42,979 bases of DNA from Flavobacterium sp. (GTDB lineage: Bacteria > Bacteroidota > Bacteroidia > Flavobacteriales > Flavobacteriaceae): contig NZ_JAPZUB010000031.1 in the NCBI RefSeq assembly GCF_027533505.1, forward strand, positions 1 to 42,979. Direction: 5' to 3'. Below, one piece after another: positions 1-8,033 of this stretch. A program made the translations under genes and the position numbers. The stretch's first letter is position 1. Each line of letters opens with the position of its first letter. The notes under the pieces are model-generated. The model did not search any database, was not told the origin of the DNA, and worked only from the letters and a program-made list of their open reading frames with translations.

Positions 1-106
1 AAAAGTGTGGTTTGACGTTGATTGTAGTGTTTGAAATTCATGTCTAATCATCTGTAAATCAGATATAAATATACAAATTGCAACTCTTTTATGCAAGAAA
101 AAACGT

Positions 107-136
107 AAAAAAAAACCGTCTCAAGTTGTGAGACGG
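107..136. terminator. Terminator-like hairpin
   Basis: A run of nine A is followed by an 8-bp perfect stem, CCGTCTCA (116-123) with TGAGACGG (129-136), and a 5-nt loop. The U-tract would be on the minus-strand transcript, so it best fits termination of leftward transcription. On the plus strand it is followed only by a mixed pyrimidine stretch. It could end a gene lying left of the window, in either direction. Confidence 0.55.
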
Positions 137-159
137 CTTCATTTTCTTTTGGTATCGAG

Positions 160-167
160 TATATTTG
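160..167 (+). promoter_or_regulatory. Promoter -7 box of the GT2-CoaE gene
   Basis: TATATTTG matches the Bacteroidota -7 consensus TAnnTTTG exactly. It lies 14 bases before the ATG at 182, giving a leader of only a few bases. No convincing TTTG -33 box is at the usual distance; a TTC at 138-140 is the nearest candidate. Confidence 0.45.
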
Positions 168-181
168 CCAAAAAAATAGGA

Positions 182-1894
182 ATGCAGTTTTCGATCATTA
201 TCCCTGTATACAATCGTCCTGACGAAATCGATGAACTTCTCTCGAGTTTGGTGCAATCCACCTATTCCAAATTTGAAGTCGTAATTGTAGAGGATGGATC
301 CAGCATCGATTGTAAAGCCGTTGTACAAAAATATGCGCAAAAATTGCAGCTATCCTATTATTACAAAACCAATTCAGGTCCGGGCGACTCCCGAAATTTT
401 GGGATGCGAGTGGCCAAGGGAGATTATTTTATCATCTTTGACTCCGACTGCATCATACCACCACACTACATGTCTGAAGTAGTTAAAGAATTAAATACGA
501 ATTATGTTGACTGTTTTGGAGGACCCGATCAAGCTTTGAAATCCTTTTCTTCGATTCAGCGGGCCATCAATTTTGCCATGACTTCTTTTTTAACTACAGG
601 CGGAATTCGAGGCGGTTCGGAGAAAATTGATAAATTTCAGCCCCGAAGTTTTAATATGGGGATTTCCAAAAAAGCCTTCGAAGCCTCCCACGGTTTTGGA
701 AATATTCATCCAGGAGAAGATCCTGATTTGTCCATACGTTTGTGGAAAATGGGATTCAAAACACGTTTGTTTAAAAAAGCCTACGTTTTTCATAAACGGC
801 GAATTGATTGGGATAAATTTAGCCTACAAGTCCATAAATTCGGTAAAGCACGCCCCATTTTAAACCGTTGGTATCCCGAGTATGCCAAGATAACTTTTTG
901 GTTTCCTACCTTGTTTATGGCCGGTCTCTTGGTTTCCTTTTTGGGGTTGCTATTTTTATGGGATTGGGGAATGCGAATGTATATGGGGTATTTTGGCCTA
1001 ATTTTTCTAGTGTCTTCGATTCAAAACCGTAATCCATGGATCGGTCTGCTCTCAATTATTGCAGTGTGGAAACAGTTTAAAGGATACGGTAGCGGTTTTC
1101 TTTTATCCCAGTATCGAATCCATTGGCTTAAAAAAAATCCGCAGGAAGCTTTCCCTGAATTGTTTTTTACTACCAAGGAAGCCCGACTCACCGAAGAAAT
1201 TCATATTCACAAAGAAGCCGAAGAACCTATTCATAAGTCGGTTGAAAAGGCATTGGATAAATTCATAGCTCCCCTGCAGAAAATCGTAGATACCACCCCT
1301 GTGAAAACAAAAATCATCGGTTTAACAGGAGGAATCGGAAGCGGCAAAACAACACTTGCCCAGTATCTCATTGCCAAAGGATATCCCGTATATATCTCTG
1401 ACCTCGAGGCCAAAAAAGTAATGGATTTTCCCGAAATTGTGGCCCAAATTGCGACTTGTTTTGGTCCTGAAATTTATAATGAAGAACGAAAATTAAACCG
1501 TGAGCAGTTGGCAGCCGTTGTATTTAATAATCCCGAAAAGCTCAAACAACTCAATGCCATCGTACACCCCGCGGTAAAAAAACATTTTGAGGAGTGGCTT
1601 ATCACACACCAACGCGAACCTTTTGTATTTAAAGAAGCGGCCATTCTTTTTGAAAGCGGAAGCTATAAAGACTGCGACGCTGTGATTACCGTAACGGCTC
1701 CTTTAGAATTACGCATCGCCCGTGTTTTAAAACGCGATCAAACTACCCGAGAAAAAATTCTACAAAGAATCAACAACCAACTCTCCGATGAAGAGCGTGC
1801 CGCCCGAAGTCAGTATGTCATTCAAAATGAAAATTTTGAAGAAACCAAGCGCCAAATCGAGGAAATCCTCTTTTCTTTGAAAAAAAAGCAATAA
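182..1894 (+). CDS. coaE: Glycosyltransferase family 2 / dephospho-CoA kinase fusion
   Basis: One open frame of 570 residues joins two activities. Residues 1-230 are a GT-A glycosyltransferase: N-terminal SIIIPVYNRP, a DSD metal/nucleotide-sugar motif at 87-89, and GEDPD at 178-182. About 243-300 are hydrophobic membrane segments, placing the catalytic domain at the inner face of the cytoplasmic membrane. A charged linker (about 340-378) leads to a complete dephospho-CoA kinase, P-loop GLTGGIGSGKT at 380-390, which phosphorylates the ribose 3'-OH of dephospho-CoA in the last step of CoA synthesis. The longer frame from 128 overlaps the upstream hairpin and promoter, so the ATG at 182 is preferred. 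An internal GTG at about 1301 could give a stand-alone CoaE. The glycosyl acceptor is unknown. The two-component genes follow 65 bp downstream. Confidence 0.85.
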   Translation: MQFSIIIPVYNRPDEIDELLSSLVQSTYSKFEVVIVEDGSSIDCKAVVQKYAQKLQLSYYYKTNSGPGDSRNFGMRVAKGDYFIIFDSDCIIPPHYMSEVVKELNTNYVDCFGGPDQALKSFSSIQRAINFAMTSFLTTGGIRGGSEKIDKFQPRSFNMGISKKAFEASHGFGNIHPGEDPDLSIRLWKMGFKTRLFKKAYVFHKRRIDWDKFSLQVHKFGKARPILNRWYPEYAKITFWFPTLFMAGLLVSFLGLLFLWDWGMRMYMGYFGLIFLVSSIQNRNPWIGLLSIIAVWKQFKGYGSGFLLSQYRIHWLKKNPQEAFPELFFTTKEARLTEEIHIHKEAEEPIHKSVEKALDKFIAPLQKIVDTTPVKTKIIGLTGGIGSGKTTLAQYLIAKGYPVYISDLEAKKVMDFPEIVAQIATCFGPEIYNEERKLNREQLAAVVFNNPEKLKQLNAIVHPAVKKHFEEWLITHQREPFVFKEAAILFESGSYKDCDAVITVTAPLELRIARVLKRDQTTREKILQRINNQLSDEERAARSQYVIQNENFEETKRQIEEILFSLKKKQ

Positions 1895-1904
1895 AACACG
1901 TCTG

Positions 1905-1944
1905 TGTTAATGTTTGGTTAATACATTAACATCCCAAATGTTAA
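1905..1944 (+). promoter_or_regulatory. Candidate operator upstream of the histidine kinase
   Basis: GTTAAT occurs at 1906-1911 and again at 1917-1922 (start-to-start 11 bp), with a third GTTAA at 1940-1944. The same stretch holds an 8-bp inverted repeat, TGTTAATG (1905-1912) / CATTAACA (1924-1931). A -7-like TAATTTTG lies at 1950-1957 without a usual -33 box. Direct repeats one helical turn apart are the usual target of OmpR/PhoB-type regulators, the class encoded by the next gene but one, so autoregulation is an inference. Confidence 0.4.
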
Positions 1945-1962
1945 AATCTTAATTTTGAGGTG

Positions 1963-3546
1963 ATGAATAAATTTGTTTTTCGCCTCCTGGTTTTCTTGAT
2001 GAGTATCTCCCTATTGGGAATCATTTTGGTACAGGTATACTGGTTTAATAGTTCCCTAGAAAAAAGCGAAGAGCAATTTAAATTTCATGTGAAGCAAGTC
2101 CTCGGGAACGTAGCTGAAAAGCTTGAAAAACAAGAAAAATACTCGTTTCTAAATCGCTACAATCAACTCAAGGACAGTACAGGTAAACTCCCTCAAAAAG
2201 AAGATTTTTTGGAGTATAAATACGTACAGCGAAACAAAAAAACAAACCAAACGATAATCTACTCCAACAGTATCACGATGGAGGATTATTATATCATGCA
2301 GTCGTTCTTTGATAAAAATGATGATAGTACAACCGTAAAAAACTTTACCACCAAGCGGAAAACCGCTGTTTTCAATGGTAAAGAATTCGAAGACAAAGGC
2401 TTACAGAATAAGTTGACGCCCGATATTTCCATCGAACGCGACGGAACCGTGGATATTCTTCAAGATGTTCAGTTTGAAATTGCCTATAAAGACGTGGCCG
2501 CACAACGCCCCATTCAAGAGCGGATAACGGTAGCGCAACTCCGGAATTTGCTTAATGCCGAACTCAAAGAATACGGTATCAATACCCCCTTTGAATTTGA
2601 TGTTTACAGCAACGGCTTGGCAACCAAAATCAAATCGGAGCATTTTAATTACGATAAATATTCCACCTATTCCATTCCGATTCTTATCGATAATGACGGT
2701 CACAATCGGTACAACCTTCTGGTGAATTTTCCCCAAAAGAAGAAGTTCCTCTTCTCCGAAATTTTAGCCATTACCCTTTTGTCCATCGTATTTACACTCA
2801 TCATCATTATTGCGTATGCCAATGCATTGCATCAGTTGATCAAACAACGACAGATTTCCGAAATCAAAACGGACTTTATCAACAACATGACGCATGAGTT
2901 TAAAACTCCTATTGCAACCATCAATTTGGCCCTCGATGCGATTCGAAATCCCAAAGTAATCGAAGATAAAGAAAAAGTTTTTCGATACCTGCAAATGATT
3001 CGTGACGAAAACAAACGAATGCATGCTCAAGTAGAAAACGTGCTACGAATTTCTAAGCTCGAAAAGAAAGAACTCGATATTAGCAAAGAACCTCGTGACA
3101 TTCATGAAATTATTGATGATGCTATTGAACACGTGAATTTAATCGTAGAAGATCGTAACGGAAGCATTCAAAGTTATTGTGAAGCTACTCGAAGTACGGT
3201 GTTGCTCAACGATGTACATTTCACAAATGTAATTGTTAATATTTTGGACAACGCGATAAAATATTCTTCGGAAGAACCCGTTATAGAAATACGCACTGAA
3301 AATATTAAGGATTTTATACTGATTAAAATAAAGGATAATGGGATAGGAATGAGCAAAACCGCTCAAAAAAGAATTTTTGAAAAATTCTATCGCGAACACA
3401 CCGGTGACGTGCATAACGTAAAAGGACACGGGTTAGGTTTGGCATATGTGAAGCGAATAGTGGACGATCACAACAGTCAAATCTTCGTGGAAAGCGAAAA
3501 AGGAAAAGGAAGTACATTCATCATTAAAGTCCCACTGATAAACTAG
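1963..3546 (+). CDS. Two-component sensor histidine kinase
   Basis: A 527-residue membrane histidine kinase. It has a transmembrane helix near residues 5-27, a roughly 230-residue extracytoplasmic sensor region without a recognised domain, and a second helix near 265-290. A HisKA domain follows with phospho-acceptor His311 in NMTHEFKTP. The ATPase domain shows the N box (NILDNAIKYS), G1 (DNGIGMS), F box (FEKFYR) and G2 (GHGLGL), all intact, so it should be active. ATG 1963 is chosen over an adjacent GTG at 1960. The partner response regulator begins 6 bp after the stop, forming an operon. It resembles the RprX-type kinases of Bacteroidota; the signal sensed cannot be told from sequence. Confidence 0.9.
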   Translation: MNKFVFRLLVFLMSISLLGIILVQVYWFNSSLEKSEEQFKFHVKQVLGNVAEKLEKQEKYSFLNRYNQLKDSTGKLPQKEDFLEYKYVQRNKKTNQTIIYSNSITMEDYYIMQSFFDKNDDSTTVKNFTTKRKTAVFNGKEFEDKGLQNKLTPDISIERDGTVDILQDVQFEIAYKDVAAQRPIQERITVAQLRNLLNAELKEYGINTPFEFDVYSNGLATKIKSEHFNYDKYSTYSIPILIDNDGHNRYNLLVNFPQKKKFLFSEILAITLLSIVFTLIIIIAYANALHQLIKQRQISEIKTDFINNMTHEFKTPIATINLALDAIRNPKVIEDKEKVFRYLQMIRDENKRMHAQVENVLRISKLEKKELDISKEPRDIHEIIDDAIEHVNLIVEDRNGSIQSYCEATRSTVLLNDVHFTNVIVNILDNAIKYSSEEPVIEIRTENIKDFILIKIKDNGIGMSKTAQKRIFEKFYREHTGDVHNVKGHGLGLAYVKRIVDDHNSQIFVESEKGKGSTFIIKVPLIN

Positions 3547-3552
3547 ATTACC

Positions 3553-4257
3553 ATGGAAAAAGAGACAAAAAAAATCCTACTTGTAGAAGACGACCAAAAT
3601 TTTGGCGCCATCCTCAAAGACTACTTAACCCTCAACGACTTTGAAGTGACGCTGGCCAAAAACGGTATGGAAGGCTTCGAAAAATTTAAAAAAGATACCT
3701 ACGACCTCTGTATATTGGACGTGATGATGCCCTACAAAGATGGGTACACCTTGGCCAAAGAAATTCGCGAGAAAAACAAAGAAATTCCTCTGATTTTCCT
3801 CACCGCCAAAACCATGAAAGAGGATGTTCTTAAAGGCTATAAAGTGGGCGCCGATGATTACCTCAATAAACCCTTCGATTCAGAAGTGCTGTTGATGAAA
3901 ATCAAAGCGATTATGCAACGAAAATCGTCCGAAACAAAGGCTGAAAATACGCAGTTCGAATTCACTATCGGAAAGTTTCACTTGAACTCCAAATTGCGTT
4001 TTCTTACCTTCCCCGGCGAGGAACCCATCAAACTAACACCGAAGGAAAATGAGTTGTTGAAACTCTTGGCTTTGTATGTCGAGGACTTGATGCCGCGCGA
4101 ATTGGCACTAACCAAAATCTGGCGCGATGACAATTACTTCACCTCGCGAAGTATGGACGTATATATCGCCAAATTACGTAAATATTTAAAAGACGATCCC
4201 AATGTAGAAATCCTCAACATCCACGGCGAAGGTTTCCGTTTGGTGGTGAAAAAATAA
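3553..4257 (+). CDS. OmpR-family response regulator
   Basis: A 234-residue regulator with an N-terminal receiver domain and a C-terminal winged-helix DNA-binding domain. The acidic pocket is EDD (11-13), the phospho-acceptor is Asp56 in ILDVMMP, and Thr84 and Lys106 complete the conserved switch residues. The C-terminal domain (about 135-233) carries LTPKENELLKLL and a recognition-helix region ending in RSMDVYIAKLRKYL. It is cotranscribed with the kinase 6 bp upstream and is its evident partner (RprY-like). It ends just before a strong terminator. GTTAAT direct repeats upstream of the kinase and of the LysM gene at 37.8 kb are candidate binding sites, by inference only. Confidence 0.92.
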   Translation: MEKETKKILLVEDDQNFGAILKDYLTLNDFEVTLAKNGMEGFEKFKKDTYDLCILDVMMPYKDGYTLAKEIREKNKEIPLIFLTAKTMKEDVLKGYKVGADDYLNKPFDSEVLLMKIKAIMQRKSSETKAENTQFEFTIGKFHLNSKLRFLTFPGEEPIKLTPKENELLKLLALYVEDLMPRELALTKIWRDDNYFTSRSMDVYIAKLRKYLKDDPNVEILNIHGEGFRLVVKK

Positions 4258-4261
4258 TTTC

Positions 4262-4291
4262 AATCCCTGTCCTGCGACGGGGATTTTTTTT
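4262..4291 (+). terminator. Rho-independent terminator of the two-component operon
   Basis: A 10-bp stem, AATCCCTGTC (4262-4271) with GACGGGGATT (4276-4285) including one T-G wobble, closes a CTGC loop. It is followed by a run of eight T. It begins four bases after the response-regulator stop codon. Confidence 0.85.
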
Positions 4292-4441
4292 GGGCGCTTT
4301 TCGGGCTATCTGTTCCAAGCCGCCCACCGCCCCAAAGCAAAAAATCCCGAAAACAAGGGCTTCACAAGGTCGCCTTGTTTTCGGGGTTTTGCTAGTTGGG
4401 CCGTCAAGGCGGGCTTTCCACGACTATCCCGGCGCTCCCTA
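4290..4441. repeat. Extragenic palindromic element, copy A
   Basis: The gap between the convergent response-regulator and thioesterase genes is filled by a structured GC-richer element. Its arms contain CGGGCTATCTGTTCC and TTTCCACGACTATCCC. Between them is an imperfect hairpin spanning 4317-4416, with a perfect inner stem CCCGAAAACAAGG (4346-4358) / CCTTGTTTTCGGG (4373-4385). Read leftward, the inner stem is followed by TTTTTT, so it can also terminate the thioesterase operon. The arms resemble, in reverse orientation, those of the element at 31395-31472, while the hairpin cores are unrelated. From memory, elements with such arms are common in flavobacterial intergenic regions. Confidence 0.55.
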
Positions 4442-4446
4442 CTGCA

Positions 4447-5175
4447 TCAATCGGCCCAGTCCATCGCCAAGGCGAAACAATTTTTACCTTCCTGCGCTAC
4501 CACAAAGACACCATCGTTTTGCCCGATTTCGGCCTCTTGACCTAAATGCATTTCCCGCATAAAATTCATGTCAAAGGCGCGCAAACGTCCTTCAAACAAA
4601 TGATGTGGATCGCAATGATTCAAACACCATTCCAAGTATTTTACATTATTGACATGATTCACAATATCCAAATCCGATACCCGAATGCGGTAAGTTTCAA
4701 CCGTTTCAATGGTGTTCGGTAAAGCTATTTTATGGGTTGGTAAAGCAGTAGCTCGATCGTCATAGCGTACAAAATGATCGTTGGGTAAAGCCAAGGTATC
4801 AGGGCGTCGGGTTTGGGTATTCAAAACTGCCCAATAGGTTTCACAACCTACCCATTTCTCATCGCCGTGCCACAACTCCAAACAACGTGTTGACCGGGAG
4901 TTTTCCAAGGCATGTATCCACGTTTTCACCGTCACCGTGTCTTGCCAACGGGGTAAGGCGTTTATTTCCACCCGCATCCTACTCAAAACCCATGCTTGAT
5001 GGTGGCGCTGCATGGCCCGATAACTCAATCCGCCAAGATCGGCATGTGCCCCGGCTGTGAGTTGCAATAAATTGCATAAATCGGTGTATTTCAACATACC
5101 GTTAGGGTAACATTGTAAAAAATTAATCGTCCATTCTTGTGAATAGCGCGATGTAAAATGAGGCGATATAGCCAT
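4447..5175 (-). CDS. Acyl-ACP thioesterase
   Basis: A 242-residue protein of the FatA/bacterial acyl-ACP thioesterase family, made of two hot-dog folds. It hydrolyses acyl-acyl carrier protein to free fatty acid in the cytosol. The N-terminal half has the conserved LLQLTAGAHADLGG and a WVLSRMRVEI strand. The C-terminal half has the family's DLDIVNHVNNVKYLEW motif carrying the catalytic-region Asn and His. Length is normal for the bacterial family. The start lies 1 bp from the stop of the outer-membrane protein gene, so it is the last gene of the miaA operon. A role in membrane lipid or acyl-chain supply is inferred. Confidence 0.85.
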   Translation of the reverse strand: MAISPHFTSRYSQEWTINFLQCYPNGMLKYTDLCNLLQLTAGAHADLGGLSYRAMQRHHQAWVLSRMRVEINALPRWQDTVTVKTWIHALENSRSTRCLELWHGDEKWVGCETYWAVLNTQTRRPDTLALPNDHFVRYDDRATALPTHKIALPNTIETVETYRIRVSDLDIVNHVNNVKYLEWCLNHCDPHHLFEGRLRAFDMNFMREMHLGQEAEIGQNDGVFVVAQEGKNCFALAMDWAD

Positions 5176-5176
5176 A

Positions 5177-5788
5177 TTAGTGAATTAAAATACCCAGCGA
5201 AAGTACGAGTTTATTTCCGCTTCCAAAATAGTCTTCGTCGGCAGGTGACGCCTTTAAATCGTCATTGTATAAAAAAGCATAATGCAATCCAGCATACCCT
5301 ACATAGGTTTTACTGAAACTATAATTGACATACGAACCCAGTCGTATTTCCTCCCAACTTTGTCGGGCTAAGGTACTACCGCTGCGTGTGGCGCGATAGG
5401 TCATGCGACTTTGGCCGTACGCCAGCGTAGGATTCAATACCCATGCGCCCTTCAAAGGATGTTCATATTCAACTTGAAACAGCGCAGTACTTGATTGAAT
5501 GTGACTAAAATTTCCGATCCGATTTGGATTGGTGTTGCGGTAGCCTTGCAATTCCCAACCCACAGTTGCCCGAAAATTGGCAATTTTGACCAGTGACAAA
5601 CTGCTGTGAAACCCCATGGACTCGGTTAAATCGTCGGCAAAAAAATTGGATCCAACCAGCTTAGGATACTGAAATCCAAAACGAAAAGCGGGATAAAAAT
5701 CAATCCAGGGTTCTTTTTTAATTTTTTGACCCTGCACCGCAAGACTAAAACACCCAAGAATAACAAGTATTAAATTCTTCACTTTCAT
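5177..5788 (-). CDS. Predicted outer-membrane beta-barrel protein
   Basis: A 203-residue exported protein of unknown function. The signal peptide ends near residue 20 (LAVQGQ). The rest is rich in alternating aromatic/polar strands such as WELQGYR, ALFQVEYEHP, SYVNYSFSKTYVGYAGLHYAF, and it ends in LVLSLGILIH, a pattern seen in small outer-membrane barrels. Its ATG overlaps the stop of the upstream lipoprotein gene by 4 bp (ATGA), pointing to translational coupling, and the thioesterase gene follows 1 bp after its stop. It may form an envelope complex with the lipoprotein; the pairing is inferred from the overlap only. Confidence 0.65.
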   Translation of the reverse strand: MKVKNLILVILGCFSLAVQGQKIKKEPWIDFYPAFRFGFQYPKLVGSNFFADDLTESMGFHSSLSLVKIANFRATVGWELQGYRNTNPNRIGNFSHIQSSTALFQVEYEHPLKGAWVLNPTLAYGQSRMTYRATRSGSTLARQSWEEIRLGSYVNYSFSKTYVGYAGLHYAFLYNDDLKASPADEDYFGSGNKLVLSLGILIH

Positions 5789-6411
5789 AAATTAAGGGTA
5801 TAGGTTAGTGCCGTTTCAGCGATTACAATAGGGACGGATAATTCGGATACTTGTTGGGTAAGTCCATTTTTGACTTTATACTGTAACGTACAGGTTTGAT
5901 TTTTTCGCACTTGATAATCCAACAAAATGGGATCTCCAGCGGTGAGGGTATGAAAATCATAGTTGGGAGTATAAATCATTCCCGTAAGATTGATCTCCTC
6001 CAGAATGCTATTGGGATTCACCGAGTTGATTACGATATTCAACGAAACCAAATCAGAAGCTTTATACCGAACAAGCGTCCCCAAATTCCATTGCAATCCA
6101 CTAAAGTTGGATGCTTGCAACCCCGTGCAAATCAGCGGCAAATAAGTACTGTTTTCCTCAAAAATCAGTTCCGCCGACTCATTCGGTCGAAATAATGTTA
6201 AACGGAAGGCACCCTGTCCATCCGTTGCGGTTTGGTAAGTAGCCGTGTCGTAGCCATCATCATATTGGGCTCCGAGATAGGCCCGCTGGTTAGGGAGTGG
6301 TTGGTTGTAGGCATCGACAACGCGTCCCTCGATATTGATAATTGTTTCACCGTCATACGGAATACCACAACTCGAAAGGAACAACAGCAGTAAGCCACTA
6401 AATAATCGCAT
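5785..6411 (-). CDS. Lipoprotein with carboxypeptidase-regulatory-like domain
   Basis: A 208-residue lipoprotein. The signal peptide MRLFSGLLLLFLSSC ends in a lipobox with lipidated Cys15. Residues about 25-105 resemble the carboxypeptidase-regulatory-like beta-sandwich (INIEGRVVDAYNQPLPN, then a GAFRLTLF strand), a fold common at the start of Bacteroidota surface proteins. The remaining part is beta-rich without a recognised domain. It sits 34 bp downstream of miaA and overlaps the next gene by 4 bp, so it belongs to the miaA transcript. Function is unknown; an envelope structural or binding role with the following beta-barrel protein is plausible. Confidence 0.7.
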   Translation of the reverse strand: MRLFSGLLLLFLSSCGIPYDGETIINIEGRVVDAYNQPLPNQRAYLGAQYDDGYDTATYQTATDGQGAFRLTLFRPNESAELIFEENSTYLPLICTGLQASNFSGLQWNLGTLVRYKASDLVSLNIVINSVNPNSILEEINLTGMIYTPNYDFHTLTAGDPILLDYQVRKNQTCTLQYKVKNGLTQQVSELSVPIVIAETALTYTLNL

Positions 6412-6445
6412 AAAAGAGGATTTAAATGAATGATGAATTCAAACG

Positions 6446-7387
6446 CTATTGGTTGCGTTGCCCCGCGAAAAAAGGTAACGAATTAACAATTTCTTCAAAT
6501 GGGGTTGCGTAATGAAACCAGATCGTATTAGGGTCGCGTTTGAACCAGGTTAGTTGTCGTTTCGCAAAACGGCGGGTGTTCATTTTGATATTTTCAATGG
6601 CCGTTTGCAAGTCCACTTCGCCTTCAATGTAAGCAAACAGTTCGCGATACCCCACCGTTTGAAGGGCATTTAAATGGCGTTGCGGGTAGAGGGCGCGAAC
6701 TTCTTCCAAGAGTCCGTCGGCCATCATTTGATCCACTCTGCGATTGATACGGTCGTATAATTCGTGGCGCTCTGCTTCCAATCCGATACAAATCGACTGA
6801 AAAGGACGCGTGTTTCCTTTTTTTCCAATGAAGGAGGAGTAAGGTTTTGACGTACCTAAGCAAACTTCTACAAAGCGTTTCATGCGTTGCGGATTTAGTA
6901 GGGTTTGCGGATTCTCGGCCGTTAATTTGGCAAAGTAGTGCGGATCTAATTTTTGTAATGTTTCTTGCAAATAGGTCAAACCTTCTTCCTTAAATCGTTG
7001 GTTAATGGTGTCCCGGACCGAGCCGTCAAGGGCTGGAAATTCATCAAAGCCACGCAAGACGGCATCGACATAGAGGCCCGAGCCGCCTACCATAATTTGC
7101 ATTGGATTCTTTTGAAACAGCTGATTCAGCAAACGCAAAGCTTCCGTCTCAAAGTTACCCACACTGTACGTATCGTGTATCGATATATGCTGGATGCAAT
7201 GGTGTGGCACGGCTGCCAGTTCTTCGGGGGAAGGAACCGCAGTGCCGATGTGCATTTCGTGGTAAAATTGACGGCTATCACATGATAGGATCTCACAACC
7301 AACATGCTTTGCCAATGCTATAGCTAGCGCTGTTTTCCCGATGGCGGTGGGTCCGATTACCGTAAGTAAAAGAGGGGGCGTTTGCAT
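6446..7387 (-). CDS. miaA: tRNA dimethylallyltransferase
   Basis: A 313-residue MiaA, which transfers a dimethylallyl group to N6 of adenosine 37 in tRNAs reading UNN codons. The P-loop GPTAIGKT is at residues 11-18, followed by CDSRQFYHEMHIGTA, which holds the catalytic Asp-Ser region, and GGSGLYVDAVL. The C-terminal half has the tRNA-binding NPQRMKRFVEV and TRRFAKRQLTWFKRD. Length is normal. It is first in a leftward operon with a lipoprotein, a barrel protein and an acyl-ACP thioesterase. A -7 box TACCTTTG lies immediately upstream. Confidence 0.96.
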   Translation of the reverse strand: MQTPPLLLTVIGPTAIGKTALAIALAKHVGCEILSCDSRQFYHEMHIGTAVPSPEELAAVPHHCIQHISIHDTYSVGNFETEALRLLNQLFQKNPMQIMVGGSGLYVDAVLRGFDEFPALDGSVRDTINQRFKEEGLTYLQETLQKLDPHYFAKLTAENPQTLLNPQRMKRFVEVCLGTSKPYSSFIGKKGNTRPFQSICIGLEAERHELYDRINRRVDQMMADGLLEEVRALYPQRHLNALQTVGYRELFAYIEGEVDLQTAIENIKMNTRRFAKRQLTWFKRDPNTIWFHYATPFEEIVNSLPFFAGQRNQ

Positions 7388-7392
7388 AAGGC

Positions 7393-7400
7393 CAAAGGTA
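7393..7400 (-). promoter_or_regulatory. Promoter -7 box of miaA
   Basis: On the minus strand TACCTTTG matches TAnnTTTG exactly and ends 5 bases before the miaA ATG. The transcript would be almost leaderless. No clear -33 box is seen. Confidence 0.4.
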
Positions 7401-7541
7401 GCAAATTGGTTGTATTGATGGGTAATTTAAATATGTATGCGATTAACAACATTTACTTCAAACCATAAGTTTTCTCCACATTTGATACAGATTGGTCCAG
7501 TTAATAACTCGCTTATTTTAAACTAACTGGTTATAGATGAA

Positions 7542-8033
7542 TTAAGAGCTTTGTCGTTTATGTAATTTTCCAAGTTTATAAAAGACAAAAAAACCAAACA
7601 ATGTCACTGTACAATATAAAATGTAAATTTTTGGGTAAATTCTGCTGAAAAGATTCTCTTTAAATTCTACTTTTTTAGCTGAAAGCGGAGGATAGATTGT
7701 CCAACCTGGTTGTGTTGCAAGTGATTTTATGAAACTTATAATAGCTGGTAAAATCAAAATTAAGATCAAACTAATAATTGATAAAATACAAAGTGAAAGG
7801 TAATTTTCAAATTTTTGAAAGCAAACTTTTATCAAATAAAACAAGTAAATGATGGTTATACAGAAAACAGGTAAAATTTCACTCTTTTCCACAATGAAAT
7901 AGGTATCATGAACATTAATATCTATAACACTTTCAGTTTTTATATTTGACAAATCAAAAACAAAATGGAATGCAATTATTCCAATTACAATTGGTACAAA
8001 TATGTGAATTGTTTCTAAAAGTATTTTTTTCAT
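7542..8033 (-). CDS. Small AT-rich membrane protein of unknown function
   Basis: A 163-residue protein with four predicted membrane helices, near residues 7-29, 53-72, 80-107 and 134-153. Between helices 1 and 2 it carries INVHDTYFIV (39-48), which resembles the VHDTYF(V/Y)V stretch of haem-copper oxidase subunit I. The HFH haem ligands that follow in the oxidase are absent, so it is not an oxidase subunit. The gene and its flanks (7401-8079) are visibly more AT-rich than the neighbours and use many A/T-ending codons, suggesting acquisition by transfer. It is flanked by gaps of about 150 bp and 46 bp and may be independently transcribed. Function not recognised. Confidence 0.65.
   Translation of the reverse strand: MKKILLETIHIFVPIVIGIIAFHFVFDLSNIKTESVIDINVHDTYFIVEKSEILPVFCITIIYLFYLIKVCFQKFENYLSLCILSIISLILILILPAIISFIKSLATQPGWTIYPPLSAKKVEFKENLFSRIYPKIYILYCTVTLFGFFVFYKLGKLHKRQSS

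Noticed and set aside
7497..7530. Inverted repeat CCAGTTA / TAACTGG downstream of the AT-rich gene
   Set aside because: Only 7 bp with a 20-nt loop in AT-rich DNA and no T-run; too weak to call a terminator.
7542..8033. Cytochrome c oxidase subunit I fragment
   Set aside because: Only the HDTYF stretch matches; haem and copper ligands and the twelve-helix architecture are missing, and the protein has its own start, stop and four-helix layout.
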